From Clostridiales bacterium (GTDB lineage: Bacteria; Bacillota; Clostridia; Christensenellales; Borkfalkiaceae), in assembly GCA_015055835.1 (NCBI GenBank), contig SVHJ01000001.1, positions 1-64,000 of the forward strand: DNA of 64,000 nucleotides, in the 5' to 3' direction. This document shows, piece by piece, positions 53,167 through 62,285 of the stretch. The notes under the pieces are model-generated. The model was given only the letters and a program-made list of their open reading frames with translations, ran no database searches and was not told the origin of the DNA. The position numbers and the translations under genes were made by a program. The number at the start of each line of letters is the position of its first letter. Position 1 is the first letter of the stretch.

Positions 53167-53817
53167 TTAATTTTCTTTCTTCTTGAATAATTTTATGATA
53201 TCTGCGTTAAGTAGCCAGTTTATCCACTTTTTGTCTTTATACTTTTCTAAAAGAGCAAATATTCCTTTTACTGCAAAGTATGCAAGTGTTCCCGTTATAG
53301 CGCCAACTACAAAACCTGCTAAAACGTCGGTCGTGTAGTGAACTATTAAGAATATTCTTGAAAAGCCCATAACTAATGCGTAAAGTAAAGCAAAAAAGCG
53401 ATATTTATTTTTACTCATTAATATAAATGCAACTACTGCCGACATTGTACAAGCAGAATGCCCTGATGGGAAAGAGTTTTTGCCAGTATGTGGCGCGCCA
53501 ACAAATTCGTACCAACTAAAATATTCACTGTTAGCAGTATAAGGTCTTGGTCTACTTACTAAATTTTTTATTACCGAATTATTTATTAGCGTTCCAAATA
53601 ATAAACCTATTAAAATTGCTAAACCAACCTTTCTTGTGGTTTTAAAAAGTAACGCAATCACGCCTAAAACAATTAAAAACCAACCACTCTCACCTAAAAA
53701 GCTTATAAATGAGAAAAAGCCAACTGTAACTTTTCCCCCTTTTTCTGCTAAAAGATGGGCAAATTCAAACATACCTTTATCAAAACCGTGGAACACGGTA
53801 TTTAACCAACCTGCCAT
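53167..53817 (-). CDS. PAP2-family membrane phosphatase
   Basis: The 216-residue integral membrane protein has about five or six hydrophobic segments. It carries the three PAP2 motifs: KNLVSRPRP, FPSGHSA and SRIFLIVHYTTDVLAG. Related enzymes dephosphorylate phosphatidic acid, phosphatidylglycerophosphate or undecaprenyl pyrophosphate. The substrate is not determined, but neighbouring acyltransferase and glycosyltransferase genes suggest envelope lipid work. Confidence 0.9.
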   Translation of the reverse strand: MAGWLNTVFHGFDKGMFEFAHLLAEKGGKVTVGFFSFISFLGESGWFLIVLGVIALLFKTTRKVGLAILIGLLFGTLINNSVIKNLVSRPRPYTANSEYFSWYEFVGAPHTGKNSFPSGHSACTMSAVVAFILMSKNKYRFFALLYALVMGFSRIFLIVHYTTDVLAGFVVGAITGTLAYFAVKGIFALLEKYKDKKWINWLLNADIIKLFKKKEN

Positions 53818-53840
53818 AACAATCTCCTAAATTTTTTTAT

Positions 53841-53869
53841 ATTTTACCAAACCTATTTTATTTTGTCAA
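53841..53869 (-). promoter_or_regulatory. Consensus promoter of the PAP2 gene
   Basis: TTGACA (53864-53869) and TAAAAT (53841-53846) are exactly 17 bp apart, about 25 bp before the start codon, with an AGGAG site between. Confidence 0.7.
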
Positions 53870-53874
53870 TATCA

Positions 53875-53900
53875 AAAAAGACTGATTTAATCAGTCTTTT
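53875..53900 (-). terminator. Terminator overlapping the stop of the CrtO-like gene
   Basis: An AAAAAGACTGA/TCAGTCTTTTT inverted repeat includes the stop codon of the gene ending at 53887 and is followed by a T run on the minus strand. Confidence 0.75.
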
Positions 53901-54459
53901 TATTTAATCTTTCTCTTCTTTCGTTTATTTTATACAACCTTTCTAGTTTACTTAAATTATACCTTAAAACAAATATAGGCAACAAATTAAGTACAAAATT
54001 AACAACGGCTACTGGGAAAGCAAAGTTGAAAAAAAGGTTAAGTGGATAAATAAATGCAATTAAAAAACCTAAAAACATACTAGCAATATGTACTAAAACG
54101 CCATAGTTTATTTCTAAAATATAATTTTTTATATACTCATTATTACTTGGGTCTTCAATTTTGCTTTTTTTAGTTTTCGTTAAAAAACCAAGGTCGGGAA
54201 TAAGTTCTTTCCACCCTTTTATTTTTAACTTTTCATAAAAAGATATTTCCTTTTTATTAACCGTTTTTTCTTTCATTGTAAACCATTTTTTAGGCAAACT
54301 CCATCTTATTAGAGTTGCTAAAATTCCGTCTAATATTATAACTGAAAGGGTATTTAAAACAACTGCCCCAACTATATACCAAAATTTTAGTTCGGTAAAT
54401 AAAATATTAAATAGGGCTATTATTGCCATTGAAATTAAAATAGTTAGTATATAAAACAT
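53887..54459 (-). CDS. Small integral membrane protein, CrtO-like acyltransferase family
   Basis: The 190-residue protein has two N-terminal and two C-terminal transmembrane segments around a cytoplasmic loop with FYEKLKIKGWKELIPDLG. This matches the conserved KxWKxxLP motif of the glycosyl-diaponeurosporenoate acyltransferase (CrtO) family. No carotenoid genes are nearby, so a carotenoid role is unlikely here. Its start meets the stop of the PlsC-like gene, so the two are coupled. Confidence 0.6.
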   Translation of the reverse strand: MFYILTILISMAIIALFNILFTELKFWYIVGAVVLNTLSVIILDGILATLIRWSLPKKWFTMKEKTVNKKEISFYEKLKIKGWKELIPDLGFLTKTKKSKIEDPSNNEYIKNYILEINYGVLVHIASMFLGFLIAFIYPLNLFFNFAFPVAVVNFVLNLLPIFVLRYNLSKLERLYKINERRERLNKKTD

Positions 54460-55259
54460 TATTCTTCGTAAACTAGTTTTTTATTATAAAAACTTTCGTA
54501 AGTTTCTTTCCAAAGTTCATAGTTTTTTTCTGCCATATAAACTTGGTTTTCTTTTGCCGTTAAGTTTTCATCTGGATAAATAGGCTGTAAAAAGTTAAGT
54601 ATAAAAGCGTTTACCTTTTTACCCTTTTTGTTAACTACTTCTTCCATCGTTATAAAAACTGGAAGAACCGGCACGTTGTTTTTTACTGCAAAGTTAAAAG
54701 CGCCTGGTTTTAACGGTCTTGGTTTTTTGTAGTTTAGCCACATACTTTGTTCAGGATAAACCAAAATCTTTTCCCCACGTTTAAGAAGTTCTTCCATTCC
54801 TTTTAAAAACTTTTTCATTGTTAAAAGGTTGCTTGACAGTGGCAAAGTGTTACAATTTCTAAAAAAGTAACCGAAAAGCCCCTTAAAACTTGTGTAGTTT
54901 CCCTCTTTTATAACCTTATATAGTCTTTTTTTACCTAATGATGGTTGAAGAGTTCTATCTATTGCATAATTGTCGTAAGGGTGAAAGTGATTACAGGTTA
55001 TTATCACACCACCACTTAACTTTTGATAGTGATGAAAGCCTTTAACCTCTTTAATGATAAAGTCCCCTCTTCTGATTTCCCTTTCATAATACCACTTAGC
55101 AACGCTGTTTGCTATTTTGGTTTTTATTCTATCAAAAAAACCGTCTTTTAAGTAGTCAATATCTTCTGGATTTAGTCCTTTTGAAATAGGGTCGTCTTCT
55201 ACGTCTTTATCAAAAAGCCCCAACCTTTCGTATTCTTTAATTTTTTCCTCTACACTCAT
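54459..55259 (-). CDS. 1-acyl-glycerol-3-phosphate acyltransferase-like (PlsC)
   Basis: The 266-residue protein has the acyltransferase HX4D motif in TCNHFHPYDNYA (about residue 90), the glycerolipid-binding region after it, and the PEQSMW motif (about 170) in place of the usual PEGT. The final helix is basic. It overlaps the upstream glycosyltransferase by 23 bp and touches the CrtO-like gene, so a three-gene envelope operon is likely. Substrate is probably a phospholipid or glycolipid precursor. Confidence 0.85.
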   Translation of the reverse strand: MSVEEKIKEYERLGLFDKDVEDDPISKGLNPEDIDYLKDGFFDRIKTKIANSVAKWYYEREIRRGDFIIKEVKGFHHYQKLSGGVIITCNHFHPYDNYAIDRTLQPSLGKKRLYKVIKEGNYTSFKGLFGYFFRNCNTLPLSSNLLTMKKFLKGMEELLKRGEKILVYPEQSMWLNYKKPRPLKPGAFNFAVKNNVPVLPVFITMEEVVNKKGKKVNAFILNFLQPIYPDENLTAKENQVYMAEKNYELWKETYESFYNKKLVYEE

Positions 55260-56172
55260 CTTTCGCCCTTTTTAACTTAAAGTTGTCATTTAAAAAACTT
55301 TTAGCAAGCCTTAAAAGATTTTTTTCAGCCTCTATATCTTTTTTCTTATCTTCTTCGCTAAAATGTTTATAATCATCTAAAATCTTATCGTAGAACGGAC
55401 TATTTACTGCGTACTCCCAAAAATATTCGCCGTAAGTTATGTCGTCATAGTGCCAAGGTTTTAGGCTTAAATTAAAGTGTATTAGCCCTATTTCTTTTTT
55501 GTTGAATTCATTTTTAGTTGGCATCTTATTCCAACCTAAATCAAAGTAATGCACCTTATCTTTACACATAACGTTTAATGCGTCTTGGTCTGGCGCAACA
55601 ATAAACTTGTGCTTTTTCATAACCTTAAAAAAGGTTCCTTCTAAATTTATTTCCCTACATTTTTTTGCGTTTATAAGTAGTACGCCAGAGTTAAAGTAGT
55701 TTCTTCTATCAATCCCTAAATACTCTTCAGAATATCTGCCAAAAATATCAACGGTCGTTAAAAGTTCGTCGGCTACCACCCCTAAAATGTTATCTTTTAT
55801 ATCCGTGTTATAAATTTTAGATAAACTTTTTAACACGACAACGTCGCTATCTAAATAAATTATCTTATCATACTCAGGAAAAAGTGACGGAATAAACAAT
55901 CTAAAATAAATGGCGTTTGTGTAATAATCACGAAGAGGTAGTTTGCCACTAATTTCATCAAGTTTTTTTGAAACGTCAATAAACTCAACTGAATAGTTTT
56001 CCCCATCGGTTAATTTTTCTTTTAATGTTTTACCTATACCTATATTCAAAACGTAAAAACGATAAAAATCACTTTTGTTTGAATTTTTTACGATTGAAGA
56101 AATTGCTACCGACATATACGGCATATAATTTTCATCAACGGCAAAAACCACTGGTATAATATTTTTTTGCAT
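55237..56172 (-). CDS. Glycosyltransferase family 8
   Basis: The 311-residue GT-A enzyme opens IPVVFAVDENYMPYMSVAISSI, has the metal motif YLDSDVVVL (about 100), NSGVLLINAKKCR and the closing HFNLSLKPWH. GT8 members transfer glucose or galactose from UDP-sugar, often to lipopolysaccharide, teichoic or glycogenin-like acceptors. The acyltransferase downstream suggests a glycolipid acceptor. The 200 bp upstream hold no gene. Confidence 0.9.
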   Translation of the reverse strand: MQKNIIPVVFAVDENYMPYMSVAISSIVKNSNKSDFYRFYVLNIGIGKTLKEKLTDGENYSVEFIDVSKKLDEISGKLPLRDYYTNAIYFRLFIPSLFPEYDKIIYLDSDVVVLKSLSKIYNTDIKDNILGVVADELLTTVDIFGRYSEEYLGIDRRNYFNSGVLLINAKKCREINLEGTFFKVMKKHKFIVAPDQDALNVMCKDKVHYFDLGWNKMPTKNEFNKKEIGLIHFNLSLKPWHYDDITYGEYFWEYAVNSPFYDKILDDYKHFSEEDKKKDIEAEKNLLRLAKSFLNDNFKLKRAKDECRGKN

Positions 56173-56339
56173 AAAGTATGCCCCCTCTTTTTTGTTTACG
56201 ATAAAAGTTTATGCCTTTTAATTTAATTTTTCAACCAAATTTACTCTACGACCTAGGTTTTTAACCTTGCCTATTAGTTGAGTTTGTATCTAACCAAAGT
56301 AGATAAGATTTTTACAAATTCTACTATTAATAGAATAAA

Positions 56340-56368
56340 AAAATCGCCAGCAATTTACTGACGATTTT
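56340..56368 (-). terminator. Terminator after spoIIID
   Basis: The stem AAAATCG-CAG/CTG-CGATTTT has one mismatch and a 7-nt loop. It lies directly downstream of the spoIIID stop. Confidence 0.75.
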
Positions 56369-56378
56369 ACACCTAGTA

Positions 56379-56645
56379 TTAAAAGGCGTTTTTGTTTTTT
56401 TCTTTCAAGTATTTTAATTTTGTTGCGTTACCCCCACGAATGTGCCTTTCCTTTAAGTTTTGTTCTAGTACCTTTTTAACTTTTTTATGTAGATTTTTAT
56501 CTATTAAAAAAAGCCTTTCGGTTACGTCTTTATGCACGGTTGACTTTCCCAAATGAAATTCTTTTGCCGTCTTTCTTACCGTCGCTTTTGTTTCTTCTAT
56601 ATAATAAGCCTCTTCAAGTATCCGTTTAATTAACTCTTCACGCAT
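56379..56645 (-). CDS. spoIIID: Stage III sporulation transcriptional regulator SpoIIID
   Basis: SpoIIID switches mother-cell gene expression between sigma-E and sigma-K phases. The 88-residue protein has the HTH TVRKTAKEFHLGKSTVHKDVTERL (described in two parts: residues about 22-45) and the family tail HIRGGNATKLKYL. The length equals that of known SpoIIID. It has its own sigma-E-like promoter and terminator. Its presence is strong evidence that the organism can sporulate or recently could. Confidence 0.95.
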   Translation of the reverse strand: MREELIKRILEEAYYIEETKATVRKTAKEFHLGKSTVHKDVTERLFLIDKNLHKKVKKVLEQNLKERHIRGGNATKLKYLKEKNKNAF

Positions 56646-56672
56646 AATATATCTCCTAAAAATAGTGATATA

Positions 56673-56700
56673 TATTTATGCGCTTTTTCGACAAAATATG
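56673..56700 (-). promoter_or_regulatory. Sigma-E-type promoter of spoIIID
   Basis: On the minus strand CATATT (56695-56700) and CATAAATA (56673-56680) are 14 bp apart. This matches the sigma-E pattern KMATATT-N14/15-CATACANT. spoIIID is sigma-E dependent in Bacillus. Confidence 0.65.
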
Positions 56701-56705
56701 AAAAA

Positions 56706-56729
56706 AAACGGCTAAATAATTAGCCGTTT
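56706..56729 (-). terminator. Terminator after the PfkB-family kinase gene
   Basis: The perfect 10-bp stem AAACGGCTAA/TTAGCCGTTT with a 4-nt loop, T-rich beyond it on the minus strand, precedes spoIIID. Confidence 0.9.
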
Positions 56730-56739
56730 AATTTTTTAA

Positions 56740-57666
56740 CTATTTAATTTCTTCTACCGTTATTTGCTGATAAATTTCTTCATATTTATCTTTGGTAAAT
56801 AAATTAGTACCTCTAGTAGTAACTGCCGCAGTACCTGCTGAAACGCTACACTTAAGCAATTCTTCAAGTCCTACCTCTTCAAGCGTTTTAACTGCAAAAG
56901 CAGCAACCATGCTGTCCCCTGCGCCCACCTTAGAGTTAACTGCAACGTTAGCACTTTTTGAGTAATAACTTTTAGTTCCGTTTGTTAAAATTGCACCGTC
57001 TGCACCCAAAGAAACAAGTACTAGTTTTGCACCCTTATCTAACAGTTTATAAGATGCGTTTATTACCTCTTTTTTCGTCTTTAGACTTTTATTTACATAT
57101 CCTTCTAACTCACGAAGATTTGGTTTTACCATATAAACGCCAGTTTCAAGGGCGTAATCTAAATTTTGCTTTTCGGTATCTACAATTTTTTTTACGTTAC
57201 TTGGAATAACTGACAACACTTCTTTATAAAAAGAACTATCAACCCCTTTAGGCAAACTACCACTCATTACTGCAATATCGACCTCTTTTGAAAGGTTTTT
57301 AACAAGTTCAATTAGTTCAAGTTGTTTTTCCCTTTCTACTAAAGCGCCTTTATCATTAATTTCGGTAAGCATTGACTTATTGTCAATAATTTTATAGTTT
57401 ACCCTAACGCTACCTTTGTTCCAAACAAACTTATGAGAAATGCCCTCTCTATCAAGTACGCGTTCAAACATTTTGCCTTCGTCTTCAAACATAAACCCTG
57501 TAGAGAAAACCTTTCCACTTAGCCTAGCAACGGCAACGGCAACGTTTTGCGCCTTACCCGAGTACGTTATCGTTTTATTTTGAATTCTATTAAGCATTCC
57601 TACGTTTAGGCTATCAAGCTCAATAGTACAGTCCATACTTGGGTTTGGACATATAGTTAATATCAT
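56740..57666 (-). CDS. PfkB-family sugar-phosphate kinase (1-phosphofructokinase-like)
   Basis: The 308 residues match the FruK/LacC branch: MILTICPNPSMDCTIEL, GKAQNVAVAVARL, and the ATP/catalytic motif VGAGDSMVAAFA with Asp as base. No PTS or fructose regulator gene is adjacent, so fructose-1-phosphate or tagatose-6-phosphate could be the substrate. It lies 15 bp after the EF-G-like gene and is probably in the same transcript. Confidence 0.85.
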   Translation of the reverse strand: MILTICPNPSMDCTIELDSLNVGMLNRIQNKTITYSGKAQNVAVAVARLSGKVFSTGFMFEDEGKMFERVLDREGISHKFVWNKGSVRVNYKIIDNKSMLTEINDKGALVEREKQLELIELVKNLSKEVDIAVMSGSLPKGVDSSFYKEVLSVIPSNVKKIVDTEKQNLDYALETGVYMVKPNLRELEGYVNKSLKTKKEVINASYKLLDKGAKLVLVSLGADGAILTNGTKSYYSKSANVAVNSKVGAGDSMVAAFAVKTLEEVGLEELLKCSVSAGTAAVTTRGTNLFTKDKYEEIYQQITVEEIK

Positions 57667-57681
57667 TTAAAATCTTTCCTT

Positions 57682-59745
57682 TTAGTTATTTTGAGCGTCC
57701 TTTATAATTTTATCTTGCGCATCTTTTGGAACTTCTTCATATCTAACGAATTCCATATCAAAACTACCCCTACCTTGAGTCATACTTCTAAGGTCAGTTG
57801 CATACTTGAACATTTCAGCAAGTGGAGCTTCGGCATTGATTTGTTGTTTACCGTCAACCATTTCCATACCTAAAATTCTACCACGGCGCTTGTTCATATC
57901 CCCTAAAATATCCCCCATATAACTTTCAGGAACAACAACTTTGTATTGATAAATAGGTTCTAATAAGCAAGGCTTTGCTCTTCTAATAGCGTCGTCATAA
58001 GCAAGTTTAGCGGCAGAAATGAACGCTACTTCTTTTGAGTCAACTGGGTGATATTTACCATCAAATAGCGTACATTTTAAATCAACTAAAGGATAGCCAG
58101 CTAAAACACCTTTTTGAACGGCTTCTCTAAGACCCTTTTCAACTGCAGGGATAAATTGTCTTGGAACTGCGCCACCAACTATTGCGTCAACAAATTCAAA
58201 TTCGCCATCACTTGCCCCTGGTTCAAACTTAATATTAACAACACCAAATTGACCTGCGCCACCTGATTGCTTTTTATGTTTGCCCTCAGCCTCAGCAGAT
58301 GCTCTTATAGTTTCTTTATATGCAATCTTAGGGTCTTTTAGAATAGCTTCTACCCCAAATTTTGCCTTTAACTTTTTGCAAAGAACTTCAAGTTGAGTTT
58401 CCCCTTGACCTCTTATAACCATTTCGCCAGTTTCTAAGTCTTTTTCTACCTTGAAAGTTAAATCTTCTTCAGCAAGTTTATTTAAGCCTTGGAAAATCTT
58501 ATCTTCTTCACCTGATTTAGCAGCATAAATAGCCATTGTAATAACAGGCTTAGGGAAAGGTATATCGTAGAACTTAATCTTATGACTTTCATCACAAAGG
58601 GTGTCGCCAGTATTCGTGTTGTTAAGTTTGTTAACAGCACCGATATCGCCTGCAACAAGTTCGTCAACTGCCTCTTGTTTTTTGCCTTTTAATATATAAA
58701 TTTGGTTAATTCTTTCCTTTTCTTTAGTGGTTGCGTTATAAACGGTCATACCACTCTTTAGAGTGCCTGTAAACACTCTTATCATATTAAGTTTACCAAC
58801 GAACGGATCGACAACAGTCTTAAATACTTGAGCAGAGAAAGGCTTAGTTATATCACAAGTAACGTTTTCAACTTCGCCATTTTCATCAGTTGCTAAAACT
58901 GCCTTTCTTTCCATAGGAGATGGAAGCAAATCAACTATTTCGTACATTAAGTTGATAACGCCCATATTTTGAAGAGCAGAACCACCCATAATAGGAATAG
59001 TATCACCTGCGCATAAACCGTTTTTAATACCTGCAACTATTTCGTCGTTAGTAAGCATTCCTTCAGCAAAATACTTGTCAAGTAATTCTTCACTAGTTTC
59101 AGCAGCAGCCTCCGTTAAAGAATCTTTTAAACTTTGAACGTCAGCTATCATATTATCAGGTATTTCTATTTGATTTCTACCACCTTGTGTAAATTCAAAC
59201 GCTTTGCCTGAAATAACTGAAACGTAACCTTTCATTTTACCATTAGAAATAATAGGTAAGTGAGTTGGAGAAATTTTTCTACCATATTTTTCACGGAAAG
59301 CCTCTACCGTTTTAACGTAGTTTGCATTTTCCTTATCAATACCGTTTACAAAAATCATAAGTGGAATATGACGACGAATACAGTATTCAATAGCCTTTTC
59401 AGCACCAACTGCAACGTTGCCAGATGCGTCGGCTACTAAAACTGCTGAACCAACTGCACGAAGTGCTTCTTCAAATTCCCCTTCAAAATCATAAAAACCT
59501 GGCACGTCAATTATATTTATTTTTGTGTCTTGCCAGTAAGTATATGCAGTAGCAAGTGATATTGAAATACCACGTGCCATTTCTTGATCATCATAATCCA
59601 TAACGGTATTTTTTTCAGTCGTTTTACCCATTCTGTCGATAGATTTACCGTTAAATAAAATCGCTTCGGCTAAACTTGTTTTACCTTCGCCACTGTGTCC
59701 GATAATAGCAATATTTCTAATGTTTCCTGTTAAAGTTTTTGCCAT
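57682..59745 (-). CDS. EF-G-like translational GTPase with altered G motifs
   Basis: This 687-residue protein has all EF-G domains, with an IGHSGEGKTS P-loop (about 15-24). Two G motifs deviate: G3 is DVPGFYDF (80-87), replacing the catalytic His of DTPGH by Phe84, and G4 is NGID, replacing Lys of NKxD. The C-terminal domains are EF-G-like (GGAVPRQFIPAVEKG; RRGRILGMEM). It belongs with EF-G paralogues found beside normal fusA. It is more likely a slow GTPase or ribosome-associated factor than the main translocase. It has its own promoter. Confidence 0.88.
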   Translation of the reverse strand: MAKTLTGNIRNIAIIGHSGEGKTSLAEAILFNGKSIDRMGKTTEKNTVMDYDDQEMARGISISLATAYTYWQDTKINIIDVPGFYDFEGEFEEALRAVGSAVLVADASGNVAVGAEKAIEYCIRRHIPLMIFVNGIDKENANYVKTVEAFREKYGRKISPTHLPIISNGKMKGYVSVISGKAFEFTQGGRNQIEIPDNMIADVQSLKDSLTEAAAETSEELLDKYFAEGMLTNDEIVAGIKNGLCAGDTIPIMGGSALQNMGVINLMYEIVDLLPSPMERKAVLATDENGEVENVTCDITKPFSAQVFKTVVDPFVGKLNMIRVFTGTLKSGMTVYNATTKEKERINQIYILKGKKQEAVDELVAGDIGAVNKLNNTNTGDTLCDESHKIKFYDIPFPKPVITMAIYAAKSGEEDKIFQGLNKLAEEDLTFKVEKDLETGEMVIRGQGETQLEVLCKKLKAKFGVEAILKDPKIAYKETIRASAEAEGKHKKQSGGAGQFGVVNIKFEPGASDGEFEFVDAIVGGAVPRQFIPAVEKGLREAVQKGVLAGYPLVDLKCTLFDGKYHPVDSKEVAFISAAKLAYDDAIRRAKPCLLEPIYQYKVVVPESYMGDILGDMNKRRGRILGMEMVDGKQQINAEAPLAEMFKYATDLRSMTQGRGSFDMEFVRYEEVPKDAQDKIIKDAQNN

Positions 59746-59815
59746 AAAAATTCCCTCTCTTAAAAAAATTATTTATCCTATCATATATTATTAGAGTTTT
59801 ATCTCCATCCCCTAT

Positions 59816-59844
59816 ATTGTATAACACCAAGCCCCCTTTTTCAA
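59816..59844 (-). promoter_or_regulatory. Candidate promoter of the EF-G-like gene
   Basis: TTGAAA (59839-59844) and TACAAT (59816-59821) are 17 bp apart, with a long 5' leader of about 65 bp before the start codon. Confidence 0.6.
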
Positions 59845-59922
59845 TAGGCTTTTTTAATTTTTTTCAAAAAAATGTAAAAAAATAAAGTTTTTATGAAAAA
59901 GTTTTTTATAAATTTAAAAATA

Positions 59923-59955
59923 AAAAACTCACAAAATTTCTTTCGTGAGTTTTTA
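59923..59955 (-). terminator. Terminator after pfp
   Basis: The stem AAAAACTCAC/GTGAGTTTTT lies just past the pfp stop and before the EF-G-like promoter region. Confidence 0.8.
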
Positions 59956-59970
59956 GTTGAAATTAGTTAA

Positions 59971-61212
59971 TTATTTTACAAAAATCTTCTTTAACTTAGC
60001 AAATCTTGGTAAGCCGTTTTCAAGTGGTGCTTTTGATTCCCCTTGGATTAGTGGAAGAGCGTAATCAATAAATTCGTCTGAAACGTTTCTACCATCGTCG
60101 ATTATCCATTCAAGTGGAACTGTCTTTTCGGTGTTTGCTGCAAGTTCAAGTGGAAGAAGTTTATATTCAATTTCATACTTCTTGCCAGGTTTTCTTTCGT
60201 AACAAACCATCTTGTCCGTTTCACCGTTAACAGCTGCTTTAACTGCAATTCTACCAGCGTTAAACGTTTCTTCTACGTCAACTTTAGATGCTAAGTGTGC
60301 GCCACATCTTTGCATTAATGATAATTCAATACCACGTGTCTTAAAGCCAGTCTTTTCTTTAATAAGGTTTGCAAGTGTTGCTGCAACACCACCAAGTTGT
60401 GCGTGGCCAAAACTATCTCTTGCACCTTGAGCAACTAATTCACAAATGAAAGTGCCTTCCTTATTTTTAATACCTTCAGAAACAACTGCAATACACTTAT
60501 TGTTGTTCTTAGCACAAACGTCCTTAACGTCTTCAACGAACTTATCAATGTCAAAATCAACTTCAGGTAAATAGATTAGGTCTGGTGCTAAACCGTTAAC
60601 AGCTGCTAATTTTGATGCTGCAGTTAACCAACCAGCGTGTCTACCCATACATTCGATAACGCACACCATTGGTGTATCGTAAACTTTTGCGTCTAAGCTA
60701 ATTTCCATAACAGTTGTTGCAATATACTTAGCAGCAGAAGCAAAACCTGGACAGTGGTCTGTACCAAATAAGTCGTTATCAATAGTCTTTGGAACACCCA
60801 TTACGTTACAATCGTAACCAGAGTTTGCCATAAACTTACTTATTTTGTTACAAGTATCCATTGAGTCGTTACCACCGTTATAGAAGAAATAACGAACGTT
60901 ATACTTTTTAAATACTTCTAAAAGTCTTTTATAATCAGTATCGTCAACTGATGCGTCTTTTAATTTATATCTAACTGAACCTAATGCTGAAGAAGGTGTG
61001 TTCTTTAAAAGTTTAAGTTCTTTCATATCTTCTTTAGAGATATCGTAGAACTTTTCTTCTAAAACGCCCTTAATACCGTTAGCAGCACCATAAACTTCAG
61101 TAATGTTCTTTGACTTTAATGCTTCGATAAAAACACCTGCAGCACTTGAGTTAATAACAGAAGTTGGACCACCTGATTGTGCAAACATAAGTGCACCTTT
61201 TAAATTTTTCAT
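59971..61212 (-). CDS. pfp: Diphosphate-dependent 6-phosphofructokinase
   Basis: The 413-residue enzyme uses PPi reversibly to phosphorylate fructose 6-phosphate. The nucleotide-site motif is GGNDSMDT, replacing GGDGS of ATP enzymes, and the PKTIDNDL motif carries the lysine characteristic of PPi-PFKs. MGRHAGWL follows. It begins 44 bp after the ATP-dependent pfkA, so both PFKs share a transcript. Confidence 0.93.
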   Translation of the reverse strand: MKNLKGALMFAQSGGPTSVINSSAAGVFIEALKSKNITEVYGAANGIKGVLEEKFYDISKEDMKELKLLKNTPSSALGSVRYKLKDASVDDTDYKRLLEVFKKYNVRYFFYNGGNDSMDTCNKISKFMANSGYDCNVMGVPKTIDNDLFGTDHCPGFASAAKYIATTVMEISLDAKVYDTPMVCVIECMGRHAGWLTAASKLAAVNGLAPDLIYLPEVDFDIDKFVEDVKDVCAKNNNKCIAVVSEGIKNKEGTFICELVAQGARDSFGHAQLGGVAATLANLIKEKTGFKTRGIELSLMQRCGAHLASKVDVEETFNAGRIAVKAAVNGETDKMVCYERKPGKKYEIEYKLLPLELAANTEKTVPLEWIIDDGRNVSDEFIDYALPLIQGESKAPLENGLPRFAKLKKIFVK

Positions 61213-61256
61213 TTTTGTTCCTCCTAAGTAACTATATATCTTTTATTTTTTTATTT

Positions 61257-62219
61257 TTATAATCCTAAAATTCTTGCTGATTCTAAAAGTTCTTTATCAA
61301 ATTCTTTCTTTTCAGAAAAAGCCTTTTCAAAATCCACTGCAATAATTTTATTGTTTTTAATACCGATAGCCGAACTATTTTCCCCGTTCTTTAGCATTTC
61401 AACTGCCTTTATTGCAAACTTTGCAGCAAGCACACGGTCAGCCATATTTGGAGAGCCACCACGTTGAATATACCCTAAAACGGTAACTTTTACGTTTATA
61501 CCCGTCTTTTCTTTTAGTTTTTGAACTATCTCTTCTCTATCTCCTGCGCCTTCTGCTAAAACGATGGTGTTAGAAGTTTTACCCCTTAAACTACTTTTTC
61601 TTATAGAAGATGCAATTTCATCTAAATCATAAGGAACTTCAGGTACTAAAATATATTCTGCGCCACCTGCAATTCCTGAATACAATGCAATATCCCCAGA
61701 ATGTCTACCCATAACTTCAAGTAAACTTACCCTATCGTGAGAGTGCATAGTATCCCTTAAATTATTTATTGCCCACAACACCGTGTTAACCGTGGTATCA
61801 AACCCTAAAGTGTAGTCGGTATAAGCAAGATCGTTGTCAATAGTACCAGGTATTCCCATAACCTTTATACCAAAGTTATCAGAAAGTGATTTTGCGCCCC
61901 TAAAAGTACCGTCGCCACCTATTACAACCAAACCTTCAATTCCGTAAGCAGAAAGGGCATAGACACCCCTTTTTTGCACTTCTAAATCTTTAAATTCAGG
62001 ACATCTACTTGTTTTTAAAAATGTCCCACCTTTATGAATTATATCAGAAACGGAACGATGATTTAACCTTGTAATTTCGCCGTTTATTAACCCTTCGTAC
62101 CCTCTTTCAACACCGTAAACGTCAATGTTATGAAAGAGCGCCGTTCTAACAACGGCTCTAATACAAGCGTTCATTCCAGGAGAATCGCCACCACTTGTTA
62201 ATACAGCAATTTTTTTCAT
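61257..62219 (-). CDS. pfkA: ATP-dependent 6-phosphofructokinase
   Basis: The 320-residue enzyme has TSGGDSPGMNACIRA, IGGDGTFRGAKS (ATP-type GGDGT), PGTIDNDL without the PPi-type lysine, and MGRHSGDIAL. The length and the C-terminal allosteric-half motifs (GYIQRGGSP) are typical of bacterial PfkA. It follows dnaE by 66 bp, an order common in Firmicutes (dnaE-pfkA-pyk), but here pfp replaces pyk. Confidence 0.96.
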   Translation of the reverse strand: MKKIAVLTSGGDSPGMNACIRAVVRTALFHNIDVYGVERGYEGLINGEITRLNHRSVSDIIHKGGTFLKTSRCPEFKDLEVQKRGVYALSAYGIEGLVVIGGDGTFRGAKSLSDNFGIKVMGIPGTIDNDLAYTDYTLGFDTTVNTVLWAINNLRDTMHSHDRVSLLEVMGRHSGDIALYSGIAGGAEYILVPEVPYDLDEIASSIRKSSLRGKTSNTIVLAEGAGDREEIVQKLKEKTGINVKVTVLGYIQRGGSPNMADRVLAAKFAIKAVEMLKNGENSSAIGIKNNKIIAVDFEKAFSEKKEFDKELLESARILGL

Positions 62220-62285
62220 ATCTTTTACCTTAATATTATTTTAACACCTTTACAAAAAAATATCTACTGCTTTTTAGTCACTATA

